A program made the translations under genes and the position numbers. This document shows positions 52,855 through 61,994 of a stretch of DNA of 64,000 bases, piece by piece. Every line of letters begins with the position of its first letter. The stretch's first letter is position 1. Under the pieces are notes generated by a model. It did no database searches. It was not told the DNA's origin and worked only from the letters and a program-made list of their open reading frames with translations. The DNA is from CALFCE01 sp964411665 (GTDB lineage Bacteria; Pseudomonadota; Gammaproteobacteria; Granulosicoccales; Granulosicoccaceae), in the NCBI GenBank assembly GCA_964411665.1, contig CAYPMR010000005.1:35259-99258 (forward strand), in the 5' to 3' direction.

Positions 52855-53700
52855 TCAGCGTTGACACTCTGGACAGTAAAAACTGGAGCGTTGTCCGATT
52901 ACCCGGTTTTTGATTAAAGTCTTACATGTGCGACAGGGTTGATCTTCACGTCCGTAAACCAGCAGTTGCTGTGCAAAGTAACCTGGGTTGCCATCGGAAT
53001 TGACGAAGTCGCGCAGGGTTGTCCCGCCCATCTTGATCGCTCTACTCAATACGGTCTTGATGTTGTCGGTCAAGGTAACGTATTCAGCGCGGGTAACACG
53101 CATGGCTGCACGCCCCGGACGTATGCCAGTCATGAACAGGCTTTCACTTGCGTAGATATTACCAACGCCGACAACTGTCTGGCTGCTCATGATGAAATTC
53201 TTGACAGCAACCTTGCGTTTGCGTGATGCCTTGAACAGGGATTCTGCATTGAATGCGTTAGAAAGAGGTTCAGGACCCAGTTTAGCCAGTAACGGGTGAT
53301 TCAGCGGGTCGCCTTCACACCACAGCGCGCAACCAAAACGTCGTGGATCATGTAGTCGCAAGGCGTAACCGTTATCCAGAATAAATTGTAAGTGGTCGTG
53401 TTTACGCAGCTCTGCGTCAACTGCGCAAATACGTAAGCTGCCTGACATCCCCAAGTGCATTATCACAGTACCGAGCAGGGTGTTTGTATGTGATTTGTTA
53501 CTGCGATGGCTACAAGCGAGCAGCAGGTATTTGCCACGTCGTGCGACGTGCGAGATGGATGTATTGGCCAGTGTTCCTATCTGGTCGGGGATGGGCCAGC
53601 GCAGGCTTGGTTGGCGAATATTGACTTCAACGATAGTAGCGCCCGTGACATGGGGTTCTATGCCACGGCGTGTCGTCTCTACCTCGGGTAGCTCCGGCAT
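52855..53700 (-). CDS. mutM: Formamidopyrimidine-DNA glycosylase MutM
   Basis: MutM excises 8-oxoguanine and formamidopyrimidines. The 281-residue protein has the catalytic start PELPEVETTRRG (proline 2, glutamate 3), the conserved KYLL lysine region RRGKYLLL, GVGNIYASESLF, and the C-terminal zinc finger CRTC...CPEC. Its start directly abuts the stop of the DUF4340 gene (TGAATG), so it is translated as the last gene of the export operon. Confidence 0.97.
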   Translation of the reverse strand: MPELPEVETTRRGIEPHVTGATIVEVNIRQPSLRWPIPDQIGTLANTSISHVARRGKYLLLACSHRSNKSHTNTLLGTVIMHLGMSGSLRICAVDAELRKHDHLQFILDNGYALRLHDPRRFGCALWCEGDPLNHPLLAKLGPEPLSNAFNAESLFKASRKRKVAVKNFIMSSQTVVGVGNIYASESLFMTGIRPGRAAMRVTRAEYVTLTDNIKTVLSRAIKMGGTTLRDFVNSDGNPGYFAQQLLVYGREDQPCRTCKTLIKNRVIGQRSSFYCPECQR

Positions 53701-54261
53701 TCAGTCTGACTGGTCAACTATTTGTGCATCGGCATCGGATGCGATAAATGCGTCGACGCCTGCACTGATTAGCGGGAATACGAATTCGTTGTACAGATGT
53801 ATTTGATCATCTACTCGAACAAAGCGTACATTGCCATCGGGTGATCTGTTACCGAACTGAAAGAGCAGTTCATTCAAAGTGACGCTAGCCTGTGGTGGCG
53901 AGAGCCCAAGTTCAGCTAAATTAATTTCATTAACGGCGTAGCTGTGTCGTTGTGGTGGTGTGAGCAGATTCAGCAAAGGCTCTACACGATCGCTGTTCGC
54001 CAGCAATGAGGAAGCGGGTGCCTCCGATGGCGTATTGTTAGCGTCGCTCGATGCGCTTTGAGACAGCCGCCATTGCTCATCAATGCGCTCAATCAACAAT
54101 TGATCATCAGGTGTAGCAATTGCGATACGTGTGACTTGTTCTTTCGGCAACAGAACCTGTTCACTGAGAGTTTTTTTGTCATTCCAGTGAAGCCACGCTA
54201 TCAACCCGGTAAGTGACAGGCTGACCAGTAGCAATGCACTTATAGCTGTGCGGCTAACCAT
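53701..54261 (-). CDS. DUF4340-type periplasmic protein of the Gld-like ABC operon
   Basis: A 186-residue protein with an N-terminal membrane segment and a DUF4340-like body (VTRIAIATPDDQLLIERIDEQWRL, LAELGLSPPQASVTLN, FGNRSPDGNVRFVRV). DUF4340 proteins typically accompany GldG-like subunits of ABC transporters, as here, with an eight-base overlap. Function unsettled. Confidence 0.85.
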   Translation of the reverse strand: MVSRTAISALLLVSLSLTGLIAWLHWNDKKTLSEQVLLPKEQVTRIAIATPDDQLLIERIDEQWRLSQSASSDANNTPSEAPASSLLANSDRVEPLLNLLTPPQRHSYAVNEINLAELGLSPPQASVTLNELLFQFGNRSPDGNVRFVRVDDQIHLYNEFVFPLISAGVDAFIASDADAQIVDQSD

Positions 54262-55663
54262 GATGTTGTCGCCGCCACATGTAGCCAGCGATCACCATAA
54301 ATAGTAACGGCATGCCAAACAGGAACCCCCCTCCCATTAGCAAAATGCTATTCGAGGTCGGATTGATCAATGCATCTGCAGGTTTGTGTGCCGTAAAGGC
54401 TAGCTGGCGATCATCAGTGGCAAGCCAGTTAAATAGTCGTTCTGCATATTCGAGATTTGCACCATTACCAATCCATTGGCTGGCTAGCCAGTCTGCATCG
54501 CCAATCACAGCAATGCGTTGCTCCAGTGCGGGACTGGCTGCATTTCGTATAACTGCCAAACCAATCGGCAGTGGGCCGCGACGTTCTATACCGTTGTCAT
54601 CAAAACGCACTTCGCCAGCGATTGGGCCGCTTTCAGTCCAACTGCTGTCACTCGATAACAACAGTGGTTGCAGGGTTTGTCCCGCAAGTGGCGTTACACC
54701 CAAAGCGGTGGCTGCTGGAAAAAGAATCGGATTGGCAATGTTGTCGTTCACTGCATGTTGTGGCAGCGACTGGTGATCGATTACGGCAAAGGTAGGGGAG
54801 TCAGCGCCATAGGACGCGCTAGTCGCATCGAGTAGTACACCATTTAAAGTGTCTATTCCCAGCTCAGTGTGTAGTGCCTGTAAACCGACTTCCCTGGTCT
54901 CGTCAATTAACCATAGCAGGTTACCGCCGCCACTAACGTACTGCAGGAGGCTCGCCACTTCACCTGGAAAGTACTGTCTCTGAGGGGCTGCGATGACAAC
55001 CAGATGCACACTGTCGGGTATAACAGGTTGGGTAACCAGGCTGAGTTCAGTGGTATCGAAGCCGATCTGCTGTAGTCGTTTGCCCAGCTCGCTGAAGTCG
55101 TCATTGGTCACGCGTTCAGTCGTGCGTTCGTCGTGTCCGCTGATAAAAGCAATCTGGCGTTTGCCGCCACGTGATAGTCGAGTCAGTGCGGCTGTCAGGT
55201 TACGCTCGGTTAGATTCTGCAAGCGCGCTTCCTGCAGACCTGACTGACTTTGCGTTTGTACAATCAGCTCACCACCGGGTGCGGCATTCAATTCACGCAC
55301 ACGAGTGGGTTCGGTTTCAAGATTAACGTACTCGAGTGAGACTTGTTCGTTATGTTGCTGATAGCGTGATACCAGAGCAGCAACTGCTTCGCGTTGTGCA
55401 GGTGCCGGTCCCATCACAGCGATAATGTCCACCGGTTGTTCCAGTGAGCGCACAGTATCGATGCTTTGCGCTGTCAGCGAATGGCGTTTACTGGCTGATA
55501 AATCATAATCAACTTGCCAACGCTGACCGAGGGCGATAATCGCTACGGTGATTACCAACAATAAAATGGTCGCGACACTGGCAAGCCCCGTATGACGTTT
55601 AAGACGTTTTTTCGCTGTGTCTGCAGTGTAGCTGGAGTTGTCGGATCTATTTTCTGTTGACAT
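54254..55663 (-). CDS. GldG-like ABC transporter auxiliary protein
   Basis: A 469-residue protein: membrane segment near residues 24-45, a large periplasmic region with QRWQVDYDLSASKRHSLTAQSIDTVRSLEQPVDIIAV and KRQIAFISGHDERTT, and a second membrane segment at the C-terminus. This is the layout of GldG-like proteins (ABC-type uncharacterised transport). In gliding Bacteroidetes GldG works with GldA and GldF; the homologous set in gammaproteobacteria is an exporter of unknown cargo. Confidence 0.88.
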   Translation of the reverse strand: MSTENRSDNSSYTADTAKKRLKRHTGLASVATILLLVITVAIIALGQRWQVDYDLSASKRHSLTAQSIDTVRSLEQPVDIIAVMGPAPAQREAVAALVSRYQQHNEQVSLEYVNLETEPTRVRELNAAPGGELIVQTQSQSGLQEARLQNLTERNLTAALTRLSRGGKRQIAFISGHDERTTERVTNDDFSELGKRLQQIGFDTTELSLVTQPVIPDSVHLVVIAAPQRQYFPGEVASLLQYVSGGGNLLWLIDETREVGLQALHTELGIDTLNGVLLDATSASYGADSPTFAVIDHQSLPQHAVNDNIANPILFPAATALGVTPLAGQTLQPLLLSSDSSWTESGPIAGEVRFDDNGIERRGPLPIGLAVIRNAASPALEQRIAVIGDADWLASQWIGNGANLEYAERLFNWLATDDRQLAFTAHKPADALINPTSNSILLMGGGFLFGMPLLFMVIAGYMWRRQHHG

Positions 55664-55671
55664 GATTTTAC

Positions 55672-56433
55672 TCAACGCCCGGGACTGGAAGACCAGCCTA
55701 AAGAACCAACGCGAATTAATGTCAGCATCAATGCCAGCAGAGTCAGGGCAACGAAATAAATAAGATCACCGGAATTGAGCAACCCCTGAAAGAAGCTGCC
55801 CAGATGATTGGATGTTGATGCTGTTTGCGAGATCAGTTGCAAGGTCTGATCACTCATTGCCGTTTTACCTAACGACCAGAAAATAACCAGCACCATGGTG
55901 CTGGCAATAGCTGCAACCAGAGCATGGCGAGTCAGGCTGGAGAAAAGCAGCGCAACCGATGTGCAGAACGCTGCGACAGCCAGTAGACCCAGAAAGGATA
56001 AGGTCAGTGTTGCGAAATCGATGCGGGTCATCAGTCCCAGAGTCAGCGGCATGATCAGAGCCAGTATAAGTATGAACGCGATGAACAGAAAATTACCGAG
56101 AAATTTCCCCAACACAATGGCTTTTACCGATAACGGTGCTGATTGCAGAAGAATAAATGTGCCCTGACGATACTCATCGGCATAGGCCCGCATGCCCAGC
56201 AACGGGCAGATGATCAATAACAGTCCTGCGCAAGGTGCAAGGTAACGAAAAGTCATGAAACCCGTGATGCCCGGTGCGTGATCCTGTAACGCGAGGCGAT
56301 CCTGCACCAACATGTACTGCTCCAGCGTGGACAGGAAGAACCAGGCGAAAAATACCTGCAGCGCTGCCGCGACAAGCCAGGCCATCGGTGATTTGAACAG
56401 AGCTGATAATTCCCGTTGAGCGATGCTTAGCAT
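55672..56433 (-). CDS. GldF-like ABC transporter permease
   Basis: A 253-residue ABC-2 type permease with about six membrane segments: IAQRELSALFKSPMAWLVAAALQVFFAWFF at the start, PLLGMRAYADEYRQGTFILLQSAPLSVKAIVLGKFLGN in the middle. The latter motif (EE/DE-x-x-GT-x-x-LL-x-x-P) is typical of GldF-type permeases. It overlaps or abuts its neighbours, so the operon is ATPase, permease, GldG-like, DUF4340, mutM. Confidence 0.92.
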   Translation of the reverse strand: MLSIAQRELSALFKSPMAWLVAAALQVFFAWFFLSTLEQYMLVQDRLALQDHAPGITGFMTFRYLAPCAGLLLIICPLLGMRAYADEYRQGTFILLQSAPLSVKAIVLGKFLGNFLFIAFILILALIMPLTLGLMTRIDFATLTLSFLGLLAVAAFCTSVALLFSSLTRHALVAAIASTMVLVIFWSLGKTAMSDQTLQLISQTASTSNHLGSFFQGLLNSGDLIYFVALTLLALMLTLIRVGSLGWSSSPGR

Positions 56434-56438
56434 AGTGA

Positions 56439-57635
56439 TTAGTCCGTACGCTCAACGGCGGATTCAGGGGCAGATGTTGTTGCGGTCAGTGATCCGGCAG
56501 TTTTTTTCACGTGGGTAGCAGGTGTGTCGTAGCTTTTCGCCACATCTATACCTGCTACAGCGCCTGCAGCGTTTGTTGTAATAGTGTTCTCAGGTTCGTC
56601 GTGTGTGTCTACGTTGCCAGAAGCTGCACCGTCAGTGACAAGCCCGGTAAACAAATCTTCAAGTGACGGTTTGTCGGTCTGTAACTCCAGTAAATGCCAG
56701 CCCTGGCCAACAATGTGCGCAGGCAGGTTGTCGACTTCACGACTCATGACTTTTATTTGCCAACGCTGCCCCGGAAGGTTCTTCGCATGCAATACACCTG
56801 TCAGTCGGTGCAGTTCACCCGAAGTGACCATCTCCTTTAGTTTTAGAGTCACCTCACGCACGCTATTAGCGCCCTGTGCCGGTATAAGGCTTTCGCTATC
56901 GTCCAATCGTTGCTGATGGATCACCTGTCCATTATGAATAACGCAAATGCGATCACACAGATCGGTCACTTCTGATAGCAAATGGGATGAGAACACAATG
57001 CCACAGTCGGCAGCGAGTCGTCTGATCAGCGCACGCATCTCGTGCATTTGCTGCGGATCCAATCCACTGCTTGGCTCGTCCAGCAAAATCACCTCTGGCC
57101 GGTGAATAATAGCCTGCGCCAGTCCAATACGTTGGCGATAGCCCTTGGATAGATTGCGAATGATACGTTTACCAACATCCTGCAATGCGCAGTCAGCCAG
57201 TGCCCGTTCGACGGCCTCCCGTTTCTTTCGACCCCGCATGCCATGCAGGCGGGCACAAAAGTCTAGATAAGCGCAAACCGTCATATCCATGTACAAGGGT
57301 GGGATCTCGGGTAGGTATCCGATGCAGCGTTTTGCCTGCATGGGTTGCTCGAACAGCGAGTGTCCACAGATTTCAACATCACCCAACGATGGCAGCAGCA
57401 CGCCAGAGAGAAGGTTCAGTGTTGTCGACTTTCCGGCACCGTTCAAACCGAGCAAGCCCAGCACTTCACCGCGTGAAACTGAGAGACTGATATCGTCGAC
57501 CAGGCATGCGTTTCCTTCCCAACGGCTGAGGCTGCTGGCACGCAGCAAAGCCTCATCAGAGGTGGTGGCGGAAATCACACGAGTTGGATGGTCTAATTGA
57601 TTCAAGGCGGGGCCGTTAACAGCAGGTTCGTACAA
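56439..57635 (-). CDS. GldA-like ABC transporter ATP-binding protein
   Basis: A 398-residue ATPase. Walker A GLNGAGKST, signature LSKGYRQRIGLAQAI and Walker B VILLDEPSSGLDPQQ are intact, with the C-terminal domain common in drug/lipid exporters of this class. The N-terminal about 30 residues and the serine/threonine-rich C-terminal about 65 residues are extra. The start is uncertain: the longest frame opens with a TTG that lacks a ribosome site, and a later GTG at 57578 is possible. Confidence 0.9.
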   Translation of the reverse strand: MYEPAVNGPALNQLDHPTRVISATTSDEALLRASSLSRWEGNACLVDDISLSVSRGEVLGLLGLNGAGKSTTLNLLSGVLLPSLGDVEICGHSLFEQPMQAKRCIGYLPEIPPLYMDMTVCAYLDFCARLHGMRGRKKREAVERALADCALQDVGKRIIRNLSKGYRQRIGLAQAIIHRPEVILLDEPSSGLDPQQMHEMRALIRRLAADCGIVFSSHLLSEVTDLCDRICVIHNGQVIHQQRLDDSESLIPAQGANSVREVTLKLKEMVTSGELHRLTGVLHAKNLPGQRWQIKVMSREVDNLPAHIVGQGWHLLELQTDKPSLEDLFTGLVTDGAASGNVDTHDEPENTITTNAAGAVAGIDVAKSYDTPATHVKKTAGSLTATTSAPESAVERTD

Positions 57636-57946
57636 TTATAGGACAGTAAGAATGTCGAGCCGTTGCACGGTTATTTCGAATCGGATTGCCGATATGAAAT
57701 TGTGCATTTTCTGACCAGATTTTTGGTCAGTGAAGCAAAGCGTATGATGTAGAAAGGGGGCGGCTCAACAATTATTAGAGCGATACAGCCTGGAACGATA
57801 CAGTCATTGGGCCTGGCTTGCGCCAAATGTTAGGCAAACCCTGGAGAATTCAAGCTGGAGACAATTGCCTGGAAAGAGATTCTTGGGTCAGCCTGACGAT
57901 TGGGGCTGACCCTTGGTAGCCAGGGTAGTGCTTAAAGGCGAGCTAA
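57636..57946. other. 311-base spacer between rpmG and the ABC operon
   Basis: It holds a stem-loop (CTGACCA, six bases, TGGTCAG at 57711-57730) in the region where the ABC operon's promoter should lie, and the rpmG terminator-like hairpin at 57885-57912. Otherwise nothing recognised. Confidence 0.55.
57885..57912 (-). terminator. Terminator-like hairpin after rpmG
   Basis: GGGTCAGCC and GGCTGACCC form a perfect 9-bp stem with a 10-base loop, about 35 bases after the rpmG stop on the minus strand; the following run (AAGAATCTCTTT) is only partly T-rich. Confidence 0.55.
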
Positions 57947-58102
57947 CTACTTGATTTTTGATTCTTTGTAGATAACGTGCTTGCGCGCCTTTGGGTCAAA
58001 TTTCTTCATTTCGAGCTTGTCAGTCTGGGTACGCTTGTTTTTGGTGGTCGTATAAAAGTGACCAGTACCAGCGGATGACACCATTTTGATTTTTTCACGC
58101 AT
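57947..58102 (-). CDS. rpmG: 50S ribosomal protein L33
   Basis: A 51-residue basic protein: REKIKMVSSAGTGHFYTTTKN, then KKFDPKARKHVIYKESKIK. This is the L33 form without zinc-binding cysteines. It follows rpmB on the same strand, the usual arrangement. Confidence 0.97.
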   Translation of the reverse strand: MREKIKMVSSAGTGHFYTTTKNKRTQTDKLEMKKFDPKARKHVIYKESKIK

Positions 58103-58144
58103 TGCTTTACCCTTTCTTGAAGTTAAGCCTTTCTAAACTGTTTT

Positions 58145-58190
58145 GAGCCTTTGAACCCTGAACCTTTCGAGCCCTTGAACCCTTTGAACT
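58145..58190. repeat. Imperfect tandem repeat between rpmB and rpmG
   Basis: Two related units, GAGCCTTTGAACCCTGAAC (58145-58163) and GAGCCCTTGAACCCTTTGAAC (58169-58189), abut the rpmB stop codon. Confidence 0.65.
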
Positions 58191-58425
58191 AAACGGCTTC
58201 GCCACGTTGACGGATATCGTCAAGCACACTGTCGATGCCTTTTTTGTCAATAATCCGCATGCCTTTTGAAGAAACCCGCAGTTTTACCCAGCGATTTTCA
58301 GTGGCAACCCAGAATTTGTGCGTATGGAGATTGGGCAGAAACCGCCGTCTCGTGCGATTTTTTGCGTGCGATACGTTATTACCGCTCATTGGCTGTTTGC
58401 CGGTGACCTGGCACACTCTGGACAT
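58189..58425 (-). CDS. rpmB: 50S ribosomal protein L28
   Basis: A 78-residue basic protein that opens SRVCQVTGKQPMSGNNVSHA and continues with NRTRRRFLPNLHTHKFWV and WVKLRVSSKGMRIIDKKGID, all L28 signatures. Its start is followed upstream by 183 bases to the next divergent gene. Confidence 0.97.
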   Translation of the reverse strand: MSRVCQVTGKQPMSGNNVSHAKNRTRRRFLPNLHTHKFWVATENRWVKLRVSSKGMRIIDKKGIDSVLDDIRQRGEAV

Positions 58426-58608
58426 GGGTTTGCTCCAAAAAATTAGTTCTTGCGTAGCCGCGGAATAATAGCCAAAGTCGGGTTGATATACAAGCCAAAA
58501 AAGACATCGAATTGTCTATCCGGAGAGCAAATAATTGGCCAGTAAACCGCCGCTTTTGCGGCCAAAGCACCTGCAAATGAATAAGTCAGGCCAGCCTGGG
58601 GTGCTTTA

Positions 58609-59556
58609 ATGTCAGATTCAAGCACAATCGCGCGACTAGTGACGCTATGTGAGGCTCTAGCCGGGCGCGGGTTAAATCTAGCTCGCGTACTGACGGCGGA
58701 TCAGCTAGAAGGTGCCGGTATTAGTGTACCGGTTGCAGAACAAGGCCTTTTTCTCCTCCTCGGCAATGGCGGTGGCGCTTTCTGGGAGCAACTCGAGGCA
58801 CGTGGTGGTGATAGCGATGGCTCAGCATTGGCTGATCGCCTGTTTGAAGACAGAGAAGATCATCCTATAGACTTGTATAGTCAGGCATTGCTGTCGCAGG
58901 CCCTTGAGAGGCATTTGCCCGGCGTCCGATTCAAGATACTTTTTCCACAAAATCCACAACGTCGCCAACACCACGATCAGCTGGGGTCGGGAAGTAGTCC
59001 GCGACACATGCCATTACAGCAACTTGGGCGATTGGCTGGCTGGCATCAATCCAGCCCCCTCGGTAGTGGCATGCATCCGCAGTGGGGGCTCTGGTATGCC
59101 TATCGTGTGTTTGTCTGGCTGGAGATTGAGCCGCATGCCCTGGATGACGATCCTGCATCCGTAACGCACCCACTTTTCTATAAAGAGAGCTACAAAGAGA
59201 GCGACAACGAGAGCGCCAAAACATCCGTGTCGGTGCCAGAAACAGCCGAACCAAACACAGCGCTTAGTGAGCTATGCCTGACGTGTGCATCCCGCGCTTG
59301 CGTCACCGCTTGTCCGGCCAAGGCTATTTTGTTCGGTTCAAATCCTGATATGCAGGCCTGTGCGGGCTATCGTTGTGCTTCGGATTCAGACTGCGCTGAT
59401 CGCTGTCTGGCACGCGAAGCCTGTCCAGTGGGTAGCTCCGTTGATGACAGCAGTCACCCCAGTTATCCCAGAGCACAGATCAGCTATCACTACCGTGTTG
59501 CTCTGGAGAGCTTGCGTGTATGGTATGCCGAGTCTGAGCATAAACCTTCGAAGTAA
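58609..59556 (+). CDS. Putative iron-sulfur protein, ferredoxin-like
   Basis: A 315-residue protein. The C-terminal third has cysteine clusters CLTCASRACVTACPAKAI and CAGYRCASDSDCADRCLAREACPVG, which resemble a two-cluster ferredoxin module such as those of QueG-like proteins, but the spacing departs from C-x2-C-x2-C-x3-C (here C-x2-C-x4-C-x3-C). The N-terminal 200 residues are unrecognised. Residues about 192-203 derive from a threefold 12-bp repeat (59182-59217). It is followed closely by folB and may be co-transcribed. Confidence 0.75.
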   Translation: MSDSSTIARLVTLCEALAGRGLNLARVLTADQLEGAGISVPVAEQGLFLLLGNGGGAFWEQLEARGGDSDGSALADRLFEDREDHPIDLYSQALLSQALERHLPGVRFKILFPQNPQRRQHHDQLGSGSSPRHMPLQQLGRLAGWHQSSPLGSGMHPQWGLWYAYRVFVWLEIEPHALDDDPASVTHPLFYKESYKESDNESAKTSVSVPETAEPNTALSELCLTCASRACVTACPAKAILFGSNPDMQACAGYRCASDSDCADRCLAREACPVGSSVDDSSHPSYPRAQISYHYRVALESLRVWYAESEHKPSK

Positions 59557-59562
59557 CAGCAA

Positions 59563-59949
59563 ATGACCGAGCCACAGCAACCGCGCCGAAAGGGTAGTGA
59601 CACAGTGTTTATACGTGGGCTTCGTGCTGACGCCATCATAGGCATCTACGATTGGGAACGAAACACACGTCAGAATTTAATTCTTGATCTGGAAATGGCA
59701 ACTGATATCAGTCGTGCTGCTGCGTCTGAAGATATTGCCGACGCCGTAGACTACGAGAAAATATCCAAACGCATACTGGCGTATGTAAGCGACAGTGAAT
59801 TTCAACTGATTGAAACACTGGCAGAGCGCGTTGCCGCTTTGGTCATAGAAGAATTTGGTGTTTCGTGGTTATGCCTGACAGTGCATAAGCCCGATGCCAT
59901 TGAATTTGCCGATGATGTTGGTGTCACGATCACGCGTGGGTCAAATTAG
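59563..59949 (+). CDS. folB: Dihydroneopterin aldolase FolB
   Basis: FolB splits dihydroneopterin to hydroxymethyl-dihydropterin in folate synthesis. The 128-residue protein has DTVFIRGLRADAIIGIYDWERNTRQNLILDLEM, VDYEKISKRI, QLIETLAERVAALV and VHKPDAIEFADDVGV. The N-terminal about 12 residues are a short extension. Next in line is a MidA-like methyltransferase. Confidence 0.95.
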   Translation: MTEPQQPRRKGSDTVFIRGLRADAIIGIYDWERNTRQNLILDLEMATDISRAAASEDIADAVDYEKISKRILAYVSDSEFQLIETLAERVAALVIEEFGVSWLCLTVHKPDAIEFADDVGVTITRGSN

Positions 59950-59964
59950 CAGGCGCAATAGTCG

Positions 59965-61251
59965 GTGAATTTACCGGAACCTCCACAAGAACTGAAGGAT
60001 AAGAGTGACGCGCTTGTCGCGCTCCTCAAAGAGCGAATCAAAGCGTGGGGTCCGATCAGTTTCGCTGAATACATGCATACGGCCTTGTATGAACCGGGGC
60101 ACGGGTATTACGTAGCCGGACAGACGATATTTGGTCCTGCCGGTGATTTTCAGACAGCGCCCATGCTCGGCTCGGTCTTTGGTGAATGCATTGCCGAGCA
60201 ATGTCTCGAGGTGTGGGCCAGTTTGTTTACAGAAGCGTCAGCAACTACGTCAGCAACTACGGCCGCAAATACGGCACAACGCTCTATACCGTCTGGCGTG
60301 TTTGAATTCGGTGCAGGCCAGGGTGACCTTGCTGCCGTACTTTATTCGAGATTACGTCAACGTTGTATCGAGCAAAAGTTGCCGCTTCCTGACTATCACA
60401 TCCTTGAACCCAGTGCCGCTTTACGCGAATCCCAACAGGCGCGTCTACAGCAATTTGGTGAGTGCATACATTGGCATACTCAAATACCGGAAACGTTTGC
60501 CGGTATCGTTATCGCAAATGAAGTACTTGATGCTATGCCGGTTGAACGCTTTCGTTACAAGCGTGCAGAACAAACAGAAAGTCCTGAGCAGGTATCACGT
60601 ACCCGCTTCCAGCGACAATTTGTTGATCTGGATGAGAACAGTAATTTTTGTAGTATCTACGTCGATTGCGATGAAAGGTTTGAAGCTGTGTTGCAACAGG
60701 GCTGTGGGGATTTAGCCAACACATGGCCGGATGGGTTTACATTCGAATGGAATACCCATGTGGGTGGTTGGCTAGGTGCCCTGGGTGACTGCCTGTCGCA
60801 GGGCGCGGTACTGCTTTTTGATTATGGTTATCCGCGCAAGGAATTTTTATTGCCGGAACGTAGTGACGGTACCTTGATGTGCTACTACAGACACAGGGCG
60901 CATGCTGATCCGTTTTTCTATCCTGGTCTTCAGGATATTACGGCACACGTTGACTTTACGTCCATCGCCGAAGCTTCTGTGCAGGCTGATCTTGAATTGA
61001 ACGGTTACTGTAGCCAGGGTAGTTTTTTGCAGGTCTTCCTAAACGAAATCACCAGTGCTGTAGCTGATGCTGACCCACAGGGCAAAGGTGGTGGTGATTC
61101 AGAGCTGCAACGCATCAAACGCGCCCAGGAAATCAAGACACTAACTTTGCCCGGTACCATGGGCGAGCGGTTTCAAGTGATGGGCTTTAGCCGAGGTCTT
61201 GATTTCGCCATGCGCGGATTCTGTCTTGAAGACCTGTCGTACCGACTTTAA
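59965..61251 (+). CDS. MidA/NDUFAF7-family SAM-dependent methyltransferase
   Basis: A 428-residue methyltransferase of the family whose eukaryotic member NDUFAF7 methylates a complex I arginine. Signatures: ISFAEYMHTALYEPGHGYYVAG, GDFQTAPMLGSVFGECIAEQ, FEFGAGQGDLAAVL (SAM motif I), IVIANEVLDAMPVERF and LFDYGYPRKEFLLPERSDGTLMCYYRH. A threefold 12-bp repeat (60238-60273) makes SATTSATTAANT, an apparent loop insertion. GTG start. Confidence 0.9.
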   Translation: MNLPEPPQELKDKSDALVALLKERIKAWGPISFAEYMHTALYEPGHGYYVAGQTIFGPAGDFQTAPMLGSVFGECIAEQCLEVWASLFTEASATTSATTAANTAQRSIPSGVFEFGAGQGDLAAVLYSRLRQRCIEQKLPLPDYHILEPSAALRESQQARLQQFGECIHWHTQIPETFAGIVIANEVLDAMPVERFRYKRAEQTESPEQVSRTRFQRQFVDLDENSNFCSIYVDCDERFEAVLQQGCGDLANTWPDGFTFEWNTHVGGWLGALGDCLSQGAVLLFDYGYPRKEFLLPERSDGTLMCYYRHRAHADPFFYPGLQDITAHVDFTSIAEASVQADLELNGYCSQGSFLQVFLNEITSAVADADPQGKGGGDSELQRIKRAQEIKTLTLPGTMGERFQVMGFSRGLDFAMRGFCLEDLSYRL

Positions 61252-61279
61252 TTGTCGGCACGTAATGCTGTGCTGGCAT

Positions 61280-61696
61280 TTAATGCGGTACGGCGATAGT
61301 CATCTCTTTACCACCGATATCATGTTCGGAATCACCTGCACGGATGATGACTTCGGTAACTGATCTTGGTATTTCGAGTGTCAGACTACGGGTAAAGGGT
61401 TGTTCATCGACGTGTGGATGATGCAGCACACGTGTGCCGAGGATGTTGGCGTCGGTATCGAGTACTTCCCATCGGTTGGCATAGTGATCCCAGCCCGTGT
61501 CAGCGTGTACCAGTGTTGCATTGATGGTGAATTTATCTCTACCAATCTTGTGTATAGTTACATTGACAACATCCGCTTCACCGGCTGACAGGTTAGCGGT
61601 TGTTGCCAGGGTGAGAACAACAACACTGAGGAACGTGCCCATTAAAAGGATCGTTTGACGTGTCAGTGTCAGGATTCTTCGAGTATTTATGTGCAT
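61280..61696 (-). CDS. Small exported protein of a conserved unknown family
   Basis: A 138-residue protein with an N-terminal signal or anchor and a domain with ADVVNVTIHKIGRDKFTINATLVHADTGWDHYANRWEVL and RVLHHPHVDEQPFTRSLTLEIP. The HADxGWDHYA and HPHVDEQPFTRSL motifs occur in a set of unnamed exported proteins I have seen in other marine proteobacteria; the function is unknown. The 298 bases upstream are mostly AT-rich; at 61793-61825 is a repeated CGGTTGATAAA-like unit. Confidence 0.82.
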   Translation of the reverse strand: MHINTRRILTLTRQTILLMGTFLSVVVLTLATTANLSAGEADVVNVTIHKIGRDKFTINATLVHADTGWDHYANRWEVLDTDANILGTRVLHHPHVDEQPFTRSLTLEIPRSVTEVIIRAGDSEHDIGGKEMTIAVPH

Positions 61697-61994
61697 TGTT
61701 GGCCCCATCTTGGATTGAAACGTGTTTTCAATGTTTCCGGATATTGTGTACTGCGCTTTCCCGGTAAGCTATATTATAAAACCGTATTATCAAATCGGTT
61801 GATAAAATCGCGGTTGATAAATTCGATGTCAGTATCCGCCTATTTAGCAGGGTAAATACCTGGTACCTTCTCCAACTGTACTAGTCTGTTATTCATCCTG
61901 CAAATGGCCGTTTCAACAATGACTGTTTCAACATTTTTCCAGAACATAATTTTAACTTTCCATATTGTCGTAATTCAGAAGACGGGCATATTTA

